DNA from: Bacillota bacterium
GTDB taxonomy: Bacteria > Bacillota > Limnochordia > Darwinibacteriales > Darwinibacteriaceae
Length of the DNA: 42,332 nucleotides
Direction: 5' to 3'
NCBI GenBank assembly: GCA_012840725.1
Contig: DURQ01000057.1
Coordinates: 1 to 42,332, forward strand
A model generated the notes under the pieces. The model searched no databases, was not told the DNA's origin, and saw only the letters and a program-made list of their open reading frames with translations. Every line of letters starts with the position of its first letter. The stretch's first letter is position 1. Shown here piece after piece: positions 30,484 through 39,135 of the stretch. Both the position numbers and the translations under genes were made by a program.

Positions 30484-31458
30484 TCACACTCTCTTTACCG
30501 GCAGCACGTACTTGAAGTACTGCGCTGGATCGAAGTAGAAGTATGCAATTCGTCCTGGCGTGGTGTCTAAGGCGTAACCGGTGCCGGTGAAGTCAAACTC
30601 TGCCATCGCCTTTGCTACGCTTTCGCCCACGCTGGGGGTCTCCTGTTCGTAGTCGAAAGGCCCGTGTTCAAAGACAACATACTCCGCTTCAGGGACATCC
30701 ATCAGGAGCATCTGTGGGGGTACCTCGCCAGAGTAATCGACGGGAAGCCGCACGCCGTAGCATTCTGCATGGGGGAAGCCCCAGTCGCCTACCGTACCTT
30801 TCGGATCGACGATGTAGCCCATGATCTGCCCGCTTCCGCTGTCAAGCTCGCCTCTACCGCGGTCATCCAGCTTGCCGGGGATGCTGTCCAACAGGCCGCA
30901 GATGGTCGCGCAGTCCTGCCCGGGTATCCGGCTCTGCTTTTCCCAGAAGTCCCAGTAGCCGTTGCTTTCGTAGTTCTTGATGTGCAGGAACTTGTGCGCC
31001 GGCATGTTGACAAAGTAGACCTTGACATCCTTTTCCGACTTCATCATGCCGATATCCTCCAATCCAAGAAAGTAGCGGTCGAACGGGTTGATTTTGGTGC
31101 GCAGCACAACAGGCTTGGGGTTTCTACGGTACTCACTCGGAGTTACTCCGTACAGTGCCCTGAATGCCCTTGTGAAGCCCTCATGGGACGAAAAACCGTA
31201 GTCCAAAGCGATATCCAGTATCTTTTTGTCGCTGTCCCGCACTTCTATTAGTGCGAAGGCCAGTTTCCTCCGCCGCAGGTAGTCCCGCAGCGCCATACCG
31301 GATATCTCCTTGAACTTCCTCGTGGTGTGGAACTCCGAGTATCCTAACCTTCTGGCAAGTACGCGCAGGGTCAAGGCTTCATCGTTGTGATCCTTGATAC
31401 AGCGATCGATTTCATCAACGATTTCCTGAACCTGCCTGTGCCACTCGTACACTCTCAT
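30484..31458 (-). CDS. AraC family regulator with GyrI-like effector-binding domain
   Basis: A 324-aa protein. Residues about 8-110 form the two HTHs of AraC/XylS: TLRVLARRLGYSEFHTTRKFKEI and ILDIALDYGFSSHEGFTRAFRALYGVTPSEYRR. Residues about 145-324 form a GyrI/SbmC-like small-molecule-binding domain, with KVYFVNMPAHKFLHIKNYES and the late EYVVFEHGPFDYEQETPSVGES region. This architecture is found in Rob- and SoxS-like multidrug regulators. ATG 31458 begins the family match and has GGGGTG directly upstream; the frame is open to 31683, but those residues look non-coding. A target gene is not evident; divergent transcription faces the serine hydrolase gene 560 bp away. Confidence 0.88.
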   Translation of the reverse strand: MRVYEWHRQVQEIVDEIDRCIKDHNDEALTLRVLARRLGYSEFHTTRKFKEISGMALRDYLRRRKLAFALIEVRDSDKKILDIALDYGFSSHEGFTRAFRALYGVTPSEYRRNPKPVVLRTKINPFDRYFLGLEDIGMMKSEKDVKVYFVNMPAHKFLHIKNYESNGYWDFWEKQSRIPGQDCATICGLLDSIPGKLDDRGRGELDSGSGQIMGYIVDPKGTVGDWGFPHAECYGVRLPVDYSGEVPPQMLLMDVPEAEYVVFEHGPFDYEQETPSVGESVAKAMAEFDFTGTGYALDTTPGRIAYFYFDPAQYFKYVLPVKRV

Positions 31459-32016
31459 CTCACCCCGTTTCAACCACCCTAACCTGATCCTAGGAAAACA
31501 GAAGGGATGCGGCTTGATTTTACTTGCTATCTCGCGGCAAGCCGGTCCCGAAGGTGCCGGCTCCTCCCATCGGCAACTGCGCACTTCGAGCCAGTGCGGA
31601 TCACCTGGATGTTCAGGTTGACCGAAAACCACGCGTGTATTCTCCTTTTCAACAACCAAACCCTTTGTCCCATTTGGACCCACACACGCCCAAATCCGGA
31701 CTCTGATCGAGGTCGATGTTAGGGCGATTACACGACCTGAAGTAAGCAGGATGTTCAGTTCCTTTAGACCCGGAGGAAGCAGCTGCCCGATGAGGACGGG
31801 GTCGTGGAAGAATACCTGGATGAGCTGCTCGAGGAATCAGTCACTATGCACAAGCGTTGGCAAGAAATCGGTGGTAGCCACAACGGATCGACAACAACGA
31901 TTCAGCGGCCGCGTAGAAAGCCGCTCAGCCAATACAGTTTTCACCCAAATACTGCAGGACTCATTTGGCGTTTGGGGAAAGGTTCTTCAGCAATAACTCC
32001 AGGGAGGCGGCGTATC
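31459..32016. other. Intergenic region between AraC-type and serine hydrolase genes
   Basis: About 560 bp. A plus-strand frame from 31768 reads into the serine hydrolase with a charged, Leu-rich stretch (LPDEDGVVEEYLDELLEESV) that looks protein-like. It lacks a ribosome site and the part just before 32017 is not protein-like. It may be a short relic or an N-terminal extension of the hydrolase. No promoter is clear. Confidence 0.35.
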
Positions 32017-33216
32017 TTGCGGCGCAGAATACTCGTTGTACTGCTGTTGGTCCTCTTGGCTTCGGTCGCGGCATACAAACCAGTTATGAAGATGTACCAC
32101 GGCCTCACGTTGTTCAGTCCAGACAAGCTGACCGTCAATTTCCGCAGCCTAGACAGGTGGTTCGCCGTCCGGTCTGTTGCCGCAGGCCCCGAAAAGGCGG
32201 ATTTCAACTACGACCTGCAGGACCTGCCTCAAACGTACGTCTACGCAGGCCAGACCAAGAGCACTGCTCAATTTATGGAAGACACTCAAACCACGGGCCT
32301 CATCGTAACCAGGGGAGGCACCGTGGTGTATGAGGAGTACTTCCTGGGAAACAGCGCTTCATCTCGCTGCATCCTGTGGTCAGTGTCCAAGTCGATCGTG
32401 TCCGCACTGGTAGGCATAGCCGTGGAAGAGGGTTTGATCCGTGACTTAAGCGATCCAGTCACCGCCTATGTGCCCAGCCTTGCTGGCAGCGGGTACGATG
32501 GCGTCAGCATCAAAGATGCCCTTCAGATGTCTTCAGGGATCCGGTTTATAGAGGACTACGCTGACCCCAAGTCTGACGTGAACCGGATGGGGAGCATATC
32601 CGTTGGGGTGGGCGGGACGCTGGAAAGCTTCCTGGGTAAGCTGGAAAACGAACGGGAGCCGGGAAGCAGCTGGAAGTACGCCAGCAGCGATACGCAGGTA
32701 CTCGGCATGGTGCTTAGGGTGGCCACCGGAAGGGACCTGGCCAGCTACGCCCAGGAAAAACTCTGGCAGCCCGCTGGCATGGAGGCAGATGCCCATTGGC
32801 TCGTGGACAAGGCTGGGGTGGAAGCTGCGTTCGGGGGCCTCAATGTGGTTCTGCGTGACATGGCACGCTTCGGCAATATCTACCTCAATAACGGTTTCTG
32901 GAACGGAAGGCAGATCATCAGCCCGGAATGGATCAGGGCCTCGATCACCCCGGATGCGCCCCGCCTTCGCTTGGTGGAAAGCGATGGTTCAGGCGTGAAC
33001 ATGGGGTATGGCTACCAGTGGTGGGTGCCTGACGGAGAAGAAGGGGATTTCCTGGCCATGGGCATCTACGGGCAGGCCGTGTACGTCAACCCGCGGCGTG
33101 GGGTGGTAGTCGCAAAGACCTCAGCTTACCGGGATTACCTTAAGGACGGCAAGGCCATGGAACTGGAGAGTGTGGAGTTCTTCCGGGCTATCGCACGGGC
33201 CTTTGGGACGCTGTAG
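32017..33216 (+). CDS. Membrane-anchored beta-lactamase-fold serine hydrolase (EstB/NylB-like)
   Basis: About 399 aa. TTG 32017 starts RRRILVVLLLVLLASVAAY, an N-terminal anchor, and has GGGAGG 9 nt upstream, which decides the start over GTG 31804. The catalytic motifs are SVSK (nucleophile Ser and Lys in LWSVSKSIVSALVG), YAS in SWKYASSDTQVLGMVL, and a third strand MGIYGQAVYV in place of KTG/HTG, as in 6-aminohexanoate-dimer hydrolase-like enzymes. The active site would face outside the cytoplasmic membrane. A carboxylesterase or D-amino-acid peptidase role is inferred. It lies upstream of a putative lipoprotein gene. Confidence 0.83.
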   Translation: MRRRILVVLLLVLLASVAAYKPVMKMYHGLTLFSPDKLTVNFRSLDRWFAVRSVAAGPEKADFNYDLQDLPQTYVYAGQTKSTAQFMEDTQTTGLIVTRGGTVVYEEYFLGNSASSRCILWSVSKSIVSALVGIAVEEGLIRDLSDPVTAYVPSLAGSGYDGVSIKDALQMSSGIRFIEDYADPKSDVNRMGSISVGVGGTLESFLGKLENEREPGSSWKYASSDTQVLGMVLRVATGRDLASYAQEKLWQPAGMEADAHWLVDKAGVEAAFGGLNVVLRDMARFGNIYLNNGFWNGRQIISPEWIRASITPDAPRLRLVESDGSGVNMGYGYQWWVPDGEEGDFLAMGIYGQAVYVNPRRGVVVAKTSAYRDYLKDGKAMELESVEFFRAIARAFGTL

Positions 33217-33234
33217 TTATCACTGCTGGGTTGA

Positions 33235-33265
33235 AGCCGGCATCCCGTAGAATCAAGTGCCGGCT
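33235..33265 (+). terminator. Stem-loop between serine hydrolase and lipoprotein genes
   Basis: AGCCGGCA (33235-33242) and TGCCGGCT (33258-33265) are perfect 8-bp arms. No T-tract follows, so it may be an mRNA 3' stabiliser or partial terminator. Confidence 0.5.
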
Positions 33266-33320
33266 GGCAGAACTTGTCTGCTGTGGCGGCTTGGCGTTCT
33301 GTCCAAAGGGGGGGAAAGAT

Positions 33321-34517
33321 TTGTCCCGGTTAACGACTTGTCTTCTTGCAACCATGCTTGTCTTGGCTGTGCTCGGCGCACCAGGCTGCGGCTCAGCCCA
33401 GGGGGGCGGCAGCACCTTGGGAGAGCTGCAGGCCTTTTTCGCGCGCAACTTCGGTGATAGCGATATCCTGTACTTGGACAGCATATGGAACATTTTGATA
33501 TGCAAGCATCCTGAACTTGAGAACGTGCCAGGTGATGAGCCGACCAGAATCTACGTCGACAATGATCACCTGGCATCTTCTTACACAGAAGATTATTCCC
33601 TCGAGTTCACTGTTCTGCCGCTATCTGAATCGGAGACCCATCTTTTCGTCCGCTTCTATGGTTGGGGCGAACTGTTCTGGGATCTGGAGTTCGAGGACAG
33701 GACAGCCGAACTGTTCCTTCGCTGGAATGCTGGTGACCGCTTCTTTGAGGCCATAGACATAGACGATCAGTGCGAGATTTTTCTCAACGACCGTATCGCC
33801 GCCGGGGTGCTGCAGCTGGACAGTGAGGATGCAGCCGTGTATTTGTGGGGAAGTTCGGGTGCCGCTGGCTGGTTTGGGGACTTTGCAGTCTACCGCTTCG
33901 CCGAAGAAACTGGTTATGAATGTGTGTTGCACACAGGCAGTCCGCATGTGGTGATCTCGGAGTCACCAGCTCCGGCGCAGGTGACAGTGACCATGTTTGG
34001 CTCGTGGGATGGCTTTCCCGTGAGTGACTTGGGCTTCCTGCCCACGGGGATGCTCTTTGACCTGGCGAGGCGCTGGGAAGTGGTCTTCACTTGGGACAGG
34101 AGCGTTGGTTCCTTTATTGAGACAAGCAGTCGGGAAGTGATGCACGGGCTGGCCGTGGTCAACCATTTCCTGCAGGCGCTCAAGGAAGGCCAGTTTGCGA
34201 AGGCGGCGCAGTTCGTCGGAGAAGGCTTTGACATGGAGATGGAGGCATTGGCGGATGATGCCACGCGGCTGCTGACTTACCACCTGATCCCATCGTATAA
34301 CCTCTCCGTTTCCTGGAAAGATCTCATCCGTTATGAACCGAGGGTGTCAGAAAACATGCTTGCGGTGTTGGTGATCAAGACTCCCGATGTCACAAGCTGG
34401 CCGGTGAGGGAAGACCTGGTTGAGGCAATTGCGGTGTTCGAACTGACAAGTGAGGAACCCCTGCGAATTCTGTATGTCCACTTCTATGGCCTGAACGATG
34501 AAAGACCCAGTCCATGA
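33321..34517 (+). CDS. Putative lipoprotein of unknown function
   Basis: About 398 aa. TTG 33321 follows GGGGGGAAAG and begins a signal peptide, MSRLTTCLLATMLVLAVLGAPGC, whose APGC could act as a lipobox although Pro before the Gly is unusual. The mature region is acidic and strand-rich. The C-terminal third (VVNHFLQALKEGQFAKAAQFVGEGF and later strands) resembles the NTF2-like or DUF4829-type domains of other Firmicute lipoproteins, but I do not recognise the family with confidence. The frame is open to 33231. It lies 104 nt after the serine hydrolase and 18 nt before a small broken gene, probably in one transcript. Confidence 0.68.
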   Translation: MSRLTTCLLATMLVLAVLGAPGCGSAQGGGSTLGELQAFFARNFGDSDILYLDSIWNILICKHPELENVPGDEPTRIYVDNDHLASSYTEDYSLEFTVLPLSESETHLFVRFYGWGELFWDLEFEDRTAELFLRWNAGDRFFEAIDIDDQCEIFLNDRIAAGVLQLDSEDAAVYLWGSSGAAGWFGDFAVYRFAEETGYECVLHTGSPHVVISESPAPAQVTVTMFGSWDGFPVSDLGFLPTGMLFDLARRWEVVFTWDRSVGSFIETSSREVMHGLAVVNHFLQALKEGQFAKAAQFVGEGFDMEMEALADDATRLLTYHLIPSYNLSVSWKDLIRYEPRVSENMLAVLVIKTPDVTSWPVREDLVEAIAVFELTSEEPLRILYVHFYGLNDERPSP

Positions 34518-34535
34518 CGGAAAGGAGCTGCCTCC

Positions 34536-34826
34536 ATGGGCACAAAAGGTAACAAGGGAAGTCTGCCCAAGAAAGATGATCTGCTGGAAGAAACTCAGGC
34601 GCTGACTGAGGAAGACATCGCAGAGCTACTGATCTCCCTTGACCTCAGCGCGGTCAGAGAGACTATGCGCAAGTCCATGCTCCTGGACATCCTAAGTGTC
34701 TTGTGTGTTATCAGTTAACGTTACAAGGAAGCGGAAATCGAAAAGTACATCACAAATGCACTGGCCAGGGGAGTGCTGGATCCCAAGGCAAAGAAGCAGA
34801 TAGAGAACCTCATAAAGGGGATTTAG
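34536..34826 (+). pseudogene. Small hypothetical protein gene with an in-frame TAA
   Basis: ATG 34536 with AAAGGAG 8 nt upstream opens MGTKGNKGSLPKKDD and runs 60 codons to TAA 34716-34718. The same frame then continues RYKEAEIEKYITNALARGVLDP to KGI and TAG 34826, clearly protein-like and rich in Lys and Glu helices. A CAA to TAA change would give a nonsense mutation of one 96-aa helical protein. Translation re-start is less likely because no ATG/GTG with a ribosome site follows the stop. The function is unknown. Confidence 0.6.
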
Positions 34827-34868
34827 GGCGCCCGAATATATGCTCCGCTTCCTGATTCTGCCCTTTTT

Positions 34869-34900
34869 GCCAGTTTCGTAAGGGAAACTGGCTTTGTTTT
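34869..34900 (+). terminator. Intrinsic terminator before the opp operon
   Basis: GCCAGTTTC (34869-34877) and GAAACTGGC (34884-34892) form a perfect 9-bp stem with a 6-nt loop, followed by TTTGTTTT. Confidence 0.88.
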
Positions 34901-34954
34901 GCTGTTACCTGGCTGTAAACCCGGTTCCGTTTTCCGAAAATCGCAAACGCCATA

Positions 34955-34983
34955 TTGACAAGGTGCATTTCGAGGAGTATGAT
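34955..34983 (+). promoter_or_regulatory. Promoter of the opp operon
   Basis: TTGACA (34955-34960), 17-nt spacer, TATGAT (34978-34983). Near-consensus, start near 34990, about 54 nt before the first start codon. Confidence 0.88.
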
Positions 34984-35043
34984 CAACAAAAAACTGTTTG
35001 GTTTCTAACCATTCATGATGTCGTAGTATTGGAGGTCCTAATA

Positions 35044-36120
35044 ATGAGCAGATCCACACTCGCTGGCGCAAAGGTCAGTGCCCTTGATCCAGGTTCAGAG
35101 GTGTTGGGTCGAGATGTCCTTTTAGGCGTAAGGGACTTGCACACTTACTTCTCCACCGATGAAGGTCTAGTCAAGGCCGTCAACGGTGTTTCTTTTGACA
35201 TAAAGAAAGAATCCGTTTTCGGTGTCGTTGGCGAAAGCGGCTGCGGAAAGAGCATCACCGCTATGTCCGTCATGCAGCTGCTGCCAAAGCCTCACGGGAA
35301 GATTCACTCGGGGCGCCTTTTTTTTCGCCAGAGCGACGGAAGTATAGTAGATCTCGCCCAGCAAGATCCGACTGGCCCCGTGATGCGGCGCATTCGCGGC
35401 AATGAGATTGCCATGATCTTTCAAGAACCGATGACGTCGCTCAACCCGGTGTATACTGTGGGCCAGCAGATCGTCGAGGCCATCACGCTCCATCAGAAAG
35501 TCACGGTCAAGCAGGCGTGGAAGATGGCTGAAGACATGCTTGCCAAAGTCGGTATTCCCATCCCCGCCCAGCGTGTGCGGGAGTATCCATATCAGATGAG
35601 CGGCGGCATGCGCCAGAGGGTGATGATCGCCATGGCGCTGTCCTGCAACCCAACGCTCCTTATTGCCGATGAACCGACCACGGCCCTGGATGTAACGATC
35701 CAGGCCCAGATCCTTGAGTTGATGATGCGGCTGCAAGAGGAGTACAAGATGTCTATCATGATGATCACCCACAATCTCGGAGTAGTGAGCCGGATGTGTG
35801 ATGAAGTGGTCGTCATGTACCTGGGGAAAATCGTTGAGCAAGCTCCGGTTCGTACTCTGTTCCACGAACCTGCCCACCCCTACACCGTGGGACTGCTCAA
35901 CTCCATCCCCAAACTCGGTGGGCGGAAGAGAAGGCTCGTGCCAATCAAAGGGGTTGTGCCCGATCCCCGGGATATTCCCGCAGGCTGCAGCTTCAGGGAA
36001 CGCTGCCCCGTGGCCATGGATATATGCACTCAAGATCCACCGCTGGTGAACCTTGACGACAAACACGCTGTCCGCTGCTGGCGTTTTGCCTCAGAAGGCG
36101 TGACGGAAAGGGATGCTTAG
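35044..36120 (+). CDS. oppD: Oligopeptide/dipeptide ABC transporter ATPase, OppD type
   Basis: A 358-aa ATPase. Walker A GESGCGKS, Q-loop region IFQEPMTSLNPV, signature MSGGMRQR, Walker B LLIADEPTTALDVT and a switch His in MMITHNLGVV are all present. The C-terminal oligopeptide-ATPase extension has GCSFRERCPVAMDICTQDPP with the conserved Cys residues. ATG 35044 has GGAGG 8 nt upstream; the longer frame into the promoter is excluded. It is first in the D-F-A-B-C operon and energises the OppB/OppC channel with OppF. Whether the ligand is an oligopeptide, a dipeptide or nickel is not determined. Confidence 0.95.
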   Translation: MSRSTLAGAKVSALDPGSEVLGRDVLLGVRDLHTYFSTDEGLVKAVNGVSFDIKKESVFGVVGESGCGKSITAMSVMQLLPKPHGKIHSGRLFFRQSDGSIVDLAQQDPTGPVMRRIRGNEIAMIFQEPMTSLNPVYTVGQQIVEAITLHQKVTVKQAWKMAEDMLAKVGIPIPAQRVREYPYQMSGGMRQRVMIAMALSCNPTLLIADEPTTALDVTIQAQILELMMRLQEEYKMSIMMITHNLGVVSRMCDEVVVMYLGKIVEQAPVRTLFHEPAHPYTVGLLNSIPKLGGRKRRLVPIKGVVPDPRDIPAGCSFRERCPVAMDICTQDPPLVNLDDKHAVRCWRFASEGVTERDA

Positions 36121-36122
36121 TG

Positions 36123-37151
36123 ATGACGACTCCACACACAGGAGAAATCTTGTTAGATGTTAAGGACCTGCGGAAGTATTTCCCCATCACCAAGGGCCTG
36201 TTCCGTCGCACCGTGGGCTATGTGAAGGCTGTCGAGAGGGTTAGTTTCCAGGTCCGCAAGGGAGAAACCTTGGGAGTTGTTGGTGAAAGCGGCTGCGGAA
36301 AGACGACCATGGGCCTCTCCATCATGCACCTCATACAACCGACCGAGGGCAGCATCCGCCTCAATGTGGATGGGAATTGGCAGGATGTCAACACGCAGAC
36401 CATTCGCCGGCTGCGTGACAAGATGCAGATCGTTTTCCAGGACCCCTACTCTTCGCTGGATCCGCGCATGCGCATCCGTGATATCGTGGCTGAACCTCTT
36501 CAGGCACACGGGATGAAGAACCGCCGTGAGCGCTATGAAAGGGTAGAAGCCCTGCTAGAGGCGGTGGGTCTGGGAGCTCACCACATGAACCGTTTCCCCC
36601 ATGAGTTCAGCGGTGGTCAGAGGCAGAGGATCGGCATCGCCCGGGCATTAGCCTTGAACCCTTCGCTCGTTGTCTGCGATGAGCCCGTATCGGCGCTGGA
36701 CGTTTCTGTTCAGGCGCAGGTCCTGAACCTCCTCGATGACCTGCAGGAGCAGTTTGGGCTGACGTATTTGTTCATCGCCCACGACCTCTCGGTTGTTCAG
36801 CATATCAGTGACCGCGTGGCTGTGATGTACTTGGGACGGATCGTGGAGATGGGGGATGTGGACAGCCTGTTCGTTACGCCGAAACATCCGTACACCGAAG
36901 CGCTGCTTTCAGCGATCCCCGATCCCGATCCGGATATTGTTCGTGAGAAGATCGTTCTGCAGGGAGATGTCCCCAACCCGGCGAACCCGCCGGCCGGCTG
37001 CCATTTCCATCCGCGCTGCCGCTACGCCCAGGAGCGCTGCCGGACGGAGATTCCAGACCTGAAGGACATAAACGGCCAGGGACATCTGGTGGCGTGCCAC
37101 TACGCCAAGGAATTGGATTTGACCGGAATTTCCAGAGCCGAAACTGCCTAG
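36123..37151 (+). CDS. oppF: Oligopeptide/dipeptide ABC transporter ATPase, OppF type
   Basis: A 342-aa ATPase. Walker A GESGCGKTTM, Q-loop VFQDPYSSLDPR, signature FSGGQRQR, Walker B LVVCDEPVSALDVS, His switch FIAHDLSVV, and the C-terminal Cys block GCHFHPRCRYAQERC. ATG 36123 follows AAAGGGA; a GTG at 36120 overlaps the oppD stop and is less likely. It is translationally close to oppD (2-nt gap), as expected for the heterodimeric ATPase. Confidence 0.95.
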   Translation: MTTPHTGEILLDVKDLRKYFPITKGLFRRTVGYVKAVERVSFQVRKGETLGVVGESGCGKTTMGLSIMHLIQPTEGSIRLNVDGNWQDVNTQTIRRLRDKMQIVFQDPYSSLDPRMRIRDIVAEPLQAHGMKNRRERYERVEALLEAVGLGAHHMNRFPHEFSGGQRQRIGIARALALNPSLVVCDEPVSALDVSVQAQVLNLLDDLQEQFGLTYLFIAHDLSVVQHISDRVAVMYLGRIVEMGDVDSLFVTPKHPYTEALLSAIPDPDPDIVREKIVLQGDVPNPANPPAGCHFHPRCRYAQERCRTEIPDLKDINGQGHLVACHYAKELDLTGISRAETA

Positions 37152-37220
37152 GCCCAAAAGTCCGGTTGAAGTAAGCCATAGCTGCCAGGCATGGCGAGAA
37201 AGAAGAAAAGGAGGAAAAGA

Positions 37221-39050
37221 ATGAAAGCGAAGGTCTGTAGTCTGATCTTGTTGTTGACGCTTTGTTTGTCGGTCTCTGCTTTCGCGGCTCCGTTTGACCC
37301 CGAGACGTTTATCTACGTCAGTGGGGCTGGCAGCCCGCAAACCCTCGATCCGGCGGCGGCGTATGACACGGCAAGCGGTGAGATCATCCACTACATCTAC
37401 GACAACCTGTTCACCTACGTTGGCGGCGACCTCGACAACATCGGCCCCATGCTGGCCACCGAGGTTCCGACCGTAGCTAACGGTCTCATGTCGGAAGATG
37501 GACGTACGATCCGGGTGCCCATCCGCCAAGGTGTCAAGTTCCACGATGGTTCTGTGCTGACCCCTGAGGACGTGAAGTACACCTTTGTACGGGCTATGCT
37601 GGCGGATCCTGCTGGCGGACCCATCTGGATGTTCTTCGAGCCCCTGCTTGGTGTGCAGACCATGCGTGACGTCATCGCGATGGTTGGCGGCCCTGAGGAC
37701 TTTGCTGACATTTCGGAAGTCGATCCCGCCATTCTGCGCAAAGCCTATGATGTCGTTGATGCCACCATCGAAGTCGACGGGAATGACGTAATCTTCCACC
37801 TGGTCGATCCCTATCCGCCATTCATCAACATCCTAACTAAGGGTGGCTCCTGGGCATCTATCGTATCCAAGCAGTGGATGATCGCCAACGGCGCTTGGGA
37901 TGGCAATCCTGACACCTGGGCCAAGTGGTATGATCAAGCCATTGAAGAGATGACCCTTTATGAAAAGGGTATGGGTACCGGCCCGTTCAAGCTGGAGACC
38001 TGGGACAAGAGCGGTGACCAGATTCTGCTCAGCCGCTTTGACGACTACTGGCAGGGTCCCGCATCTCTGAAGAACGTTGTGATCAAGAACATTCCTGAGT
38101 TTGCAACCCGCCTGCTCATGCTGCGTGCTGGCGATGCTGACGCCATCTACGTTGCTCAGCAGGATCTGCCGCAGGTACGCGACATTCCTGGTGTGACCGT
38201 CGTTGATGGCCTGCCTCAGATCAACAACACGGTGCTCTTCTTCAGCTTCACCATCCCGATCCAGGGTAACGAAGACCTGGTTGGCAGCGGCAAACTCGAC
38301 GGAAACGGTATCCCCAGCGACTTCTTCGCCGATGTCAACGTGCGCAAAGCTTTCTGCTATGCCTTCGACTATGAGGCTTACAGGGAAGAGGTTGCTCTCG
38401 GCGCCGGCGAGATTCCTAAGGGTCCATTCCCGCAGAGCCTGCCGTATGTGAACACCGAGCAAGAGTACTACTACCATGACCTGAGCAAGGCCGCTGAGTA
38501 CTTCAAGAAGGCTTTCGACGGGGAACTCTGGGAGAAAGGGTTCAAAGTCGGTATCGTTTACAACACTGGTAACACCGCTCGCAAGACCGCTCTGGAGATT
38601 CTCGAGTACAACATCGAGAGCATCAACCCGAAGTTCCAGGTTGAGGTTATCGGTCTTGAGTGGGCCACCGTGCTGGATAAGCTCCGCTCGGCTTCGCTGC
38701 CTGTGTTCATAATGGGCTGGCTCATGGACTTCCCGGATACCCACAACTTCGCCGTTCCGTTCATGCACTCTGCTGGAACCTTTGCTGGCTACTGCGGCCA
38801 AGGCCTGATTGACCTGGCTAAGGAACAGTTCGATGAACTGATCGCAGCTGGTATCAAGGCCACCGATCCGGCGGAACGCGAGAAGATCTACTTCGAACTG
38901 CAGAGACTCTATGTTGAGCAGGCCATCGCCATGCCGTACATCGAGCCGACGACCCACAGAGTAATGCGCGACTGGGTACAGGGCTTCGAGTACTGCTCGG
39001 CCTTCAGCGCCAACTTCGATCTCTACAACATCAGCAAAGTTCAGAAGTAG
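37221..39050 (+). CDS. oppA: Peptide ABC transporter substrate-binding protein, family 5 (OppA/DppA)
   Basis: A 609-aa extracytoplasmic family-5 binding protein. ATG 37221 has AAAGGAGG 6 nt upstream. Residues 1-22 form a signal peptide ending AFA with no lipobox Cys. The family-5 hallmark near the start is SPQTLDPAAAYDTASGEIIHYIYDNL, followed by VPIRQGVKFHDGSVLTPEDVKYTF. The length is large for the family because of loops around 140-190. It lies between oppF and oppB. It should deliver peptide ligand to OppBC. No Cys anchor, as for the other binding protein in this window. Confidence 0.93.
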   Translation: MKAKVCSLILLLTLCLSVSAFAAPFDPETFIYVSGAGSPQTLDPAAAYDTASGEIIHYIYDNLFTYVGGDLDNIGPMLATEVPTVANGLMSEDGRTIRVPIRQGVKFHDGSVLTPEDVKYTFVRAMLADPAGGPIWMFFEPLLGVQTMRDVIAMVGGPEDFADISEVDPAILRKAYDVVDATIEVDGNDVIFHLVDPYPPFINILTKGGSWASIVSKQWMIANGAWDGNPDTWAKWYDQAIEEMTLYEKGMGTGPFKLETWDKSGDQILLSRFDDYWQGPASLKNVVIKNIPEFATRLLMLRAGDADAIYVAQQDLPQVRDIPGVTVVDGLPQINNTVLFFSFTIPIQGNEDLVGSGKLDGNGIPSDFFADVNVRKAFCYAFDYEAYREEVALGAGEIPKGPFPQSLPYVNTEQEYYYHDLSKAAEYFKKAFDGELWEKGFKVGIVYNTGNTARKTALEILEYNIESINPKFQVEVIGLEWATVLDKLRSASLPVFIMGWLMDFPDTHNFAVPFMHSAGTFAGYCGQGLIDLAKEQFDELIAAGIKATDPAEREKIYFELQRLYVEQAIAMPYIEPTTHRVMRDWVQGFEYCSAFSANFDLYNISKVQK

Positions 39051-39073
39051 TAACGACTGCGTGCTCACAAGAT

Positions 39074-39105
39074 GGAGTAGGATTGCCTCCGGGCGATCCT
39101 ACTCC
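39074..39105 (+). terminator. Hairpin between oppA and oppB
   Basis: GGAGTAGGAT (39074-39083) and ATCCTACTCC (39096-39105) are a perfect 10-bp stem without T-tract. It probably protects the oppA mRNA 3' end or lowers permease expression. Confidence 0.7.
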
Positions 39106-39135
39106 CATCACTTCTGCTAGGTAAGGGGTAAGCAT

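Noticed and set aside
37833-39068. Long 411-codon minus-strand frame opposite oppA
   Set aside because: Antisense shadow created by the codon usage of oppA.
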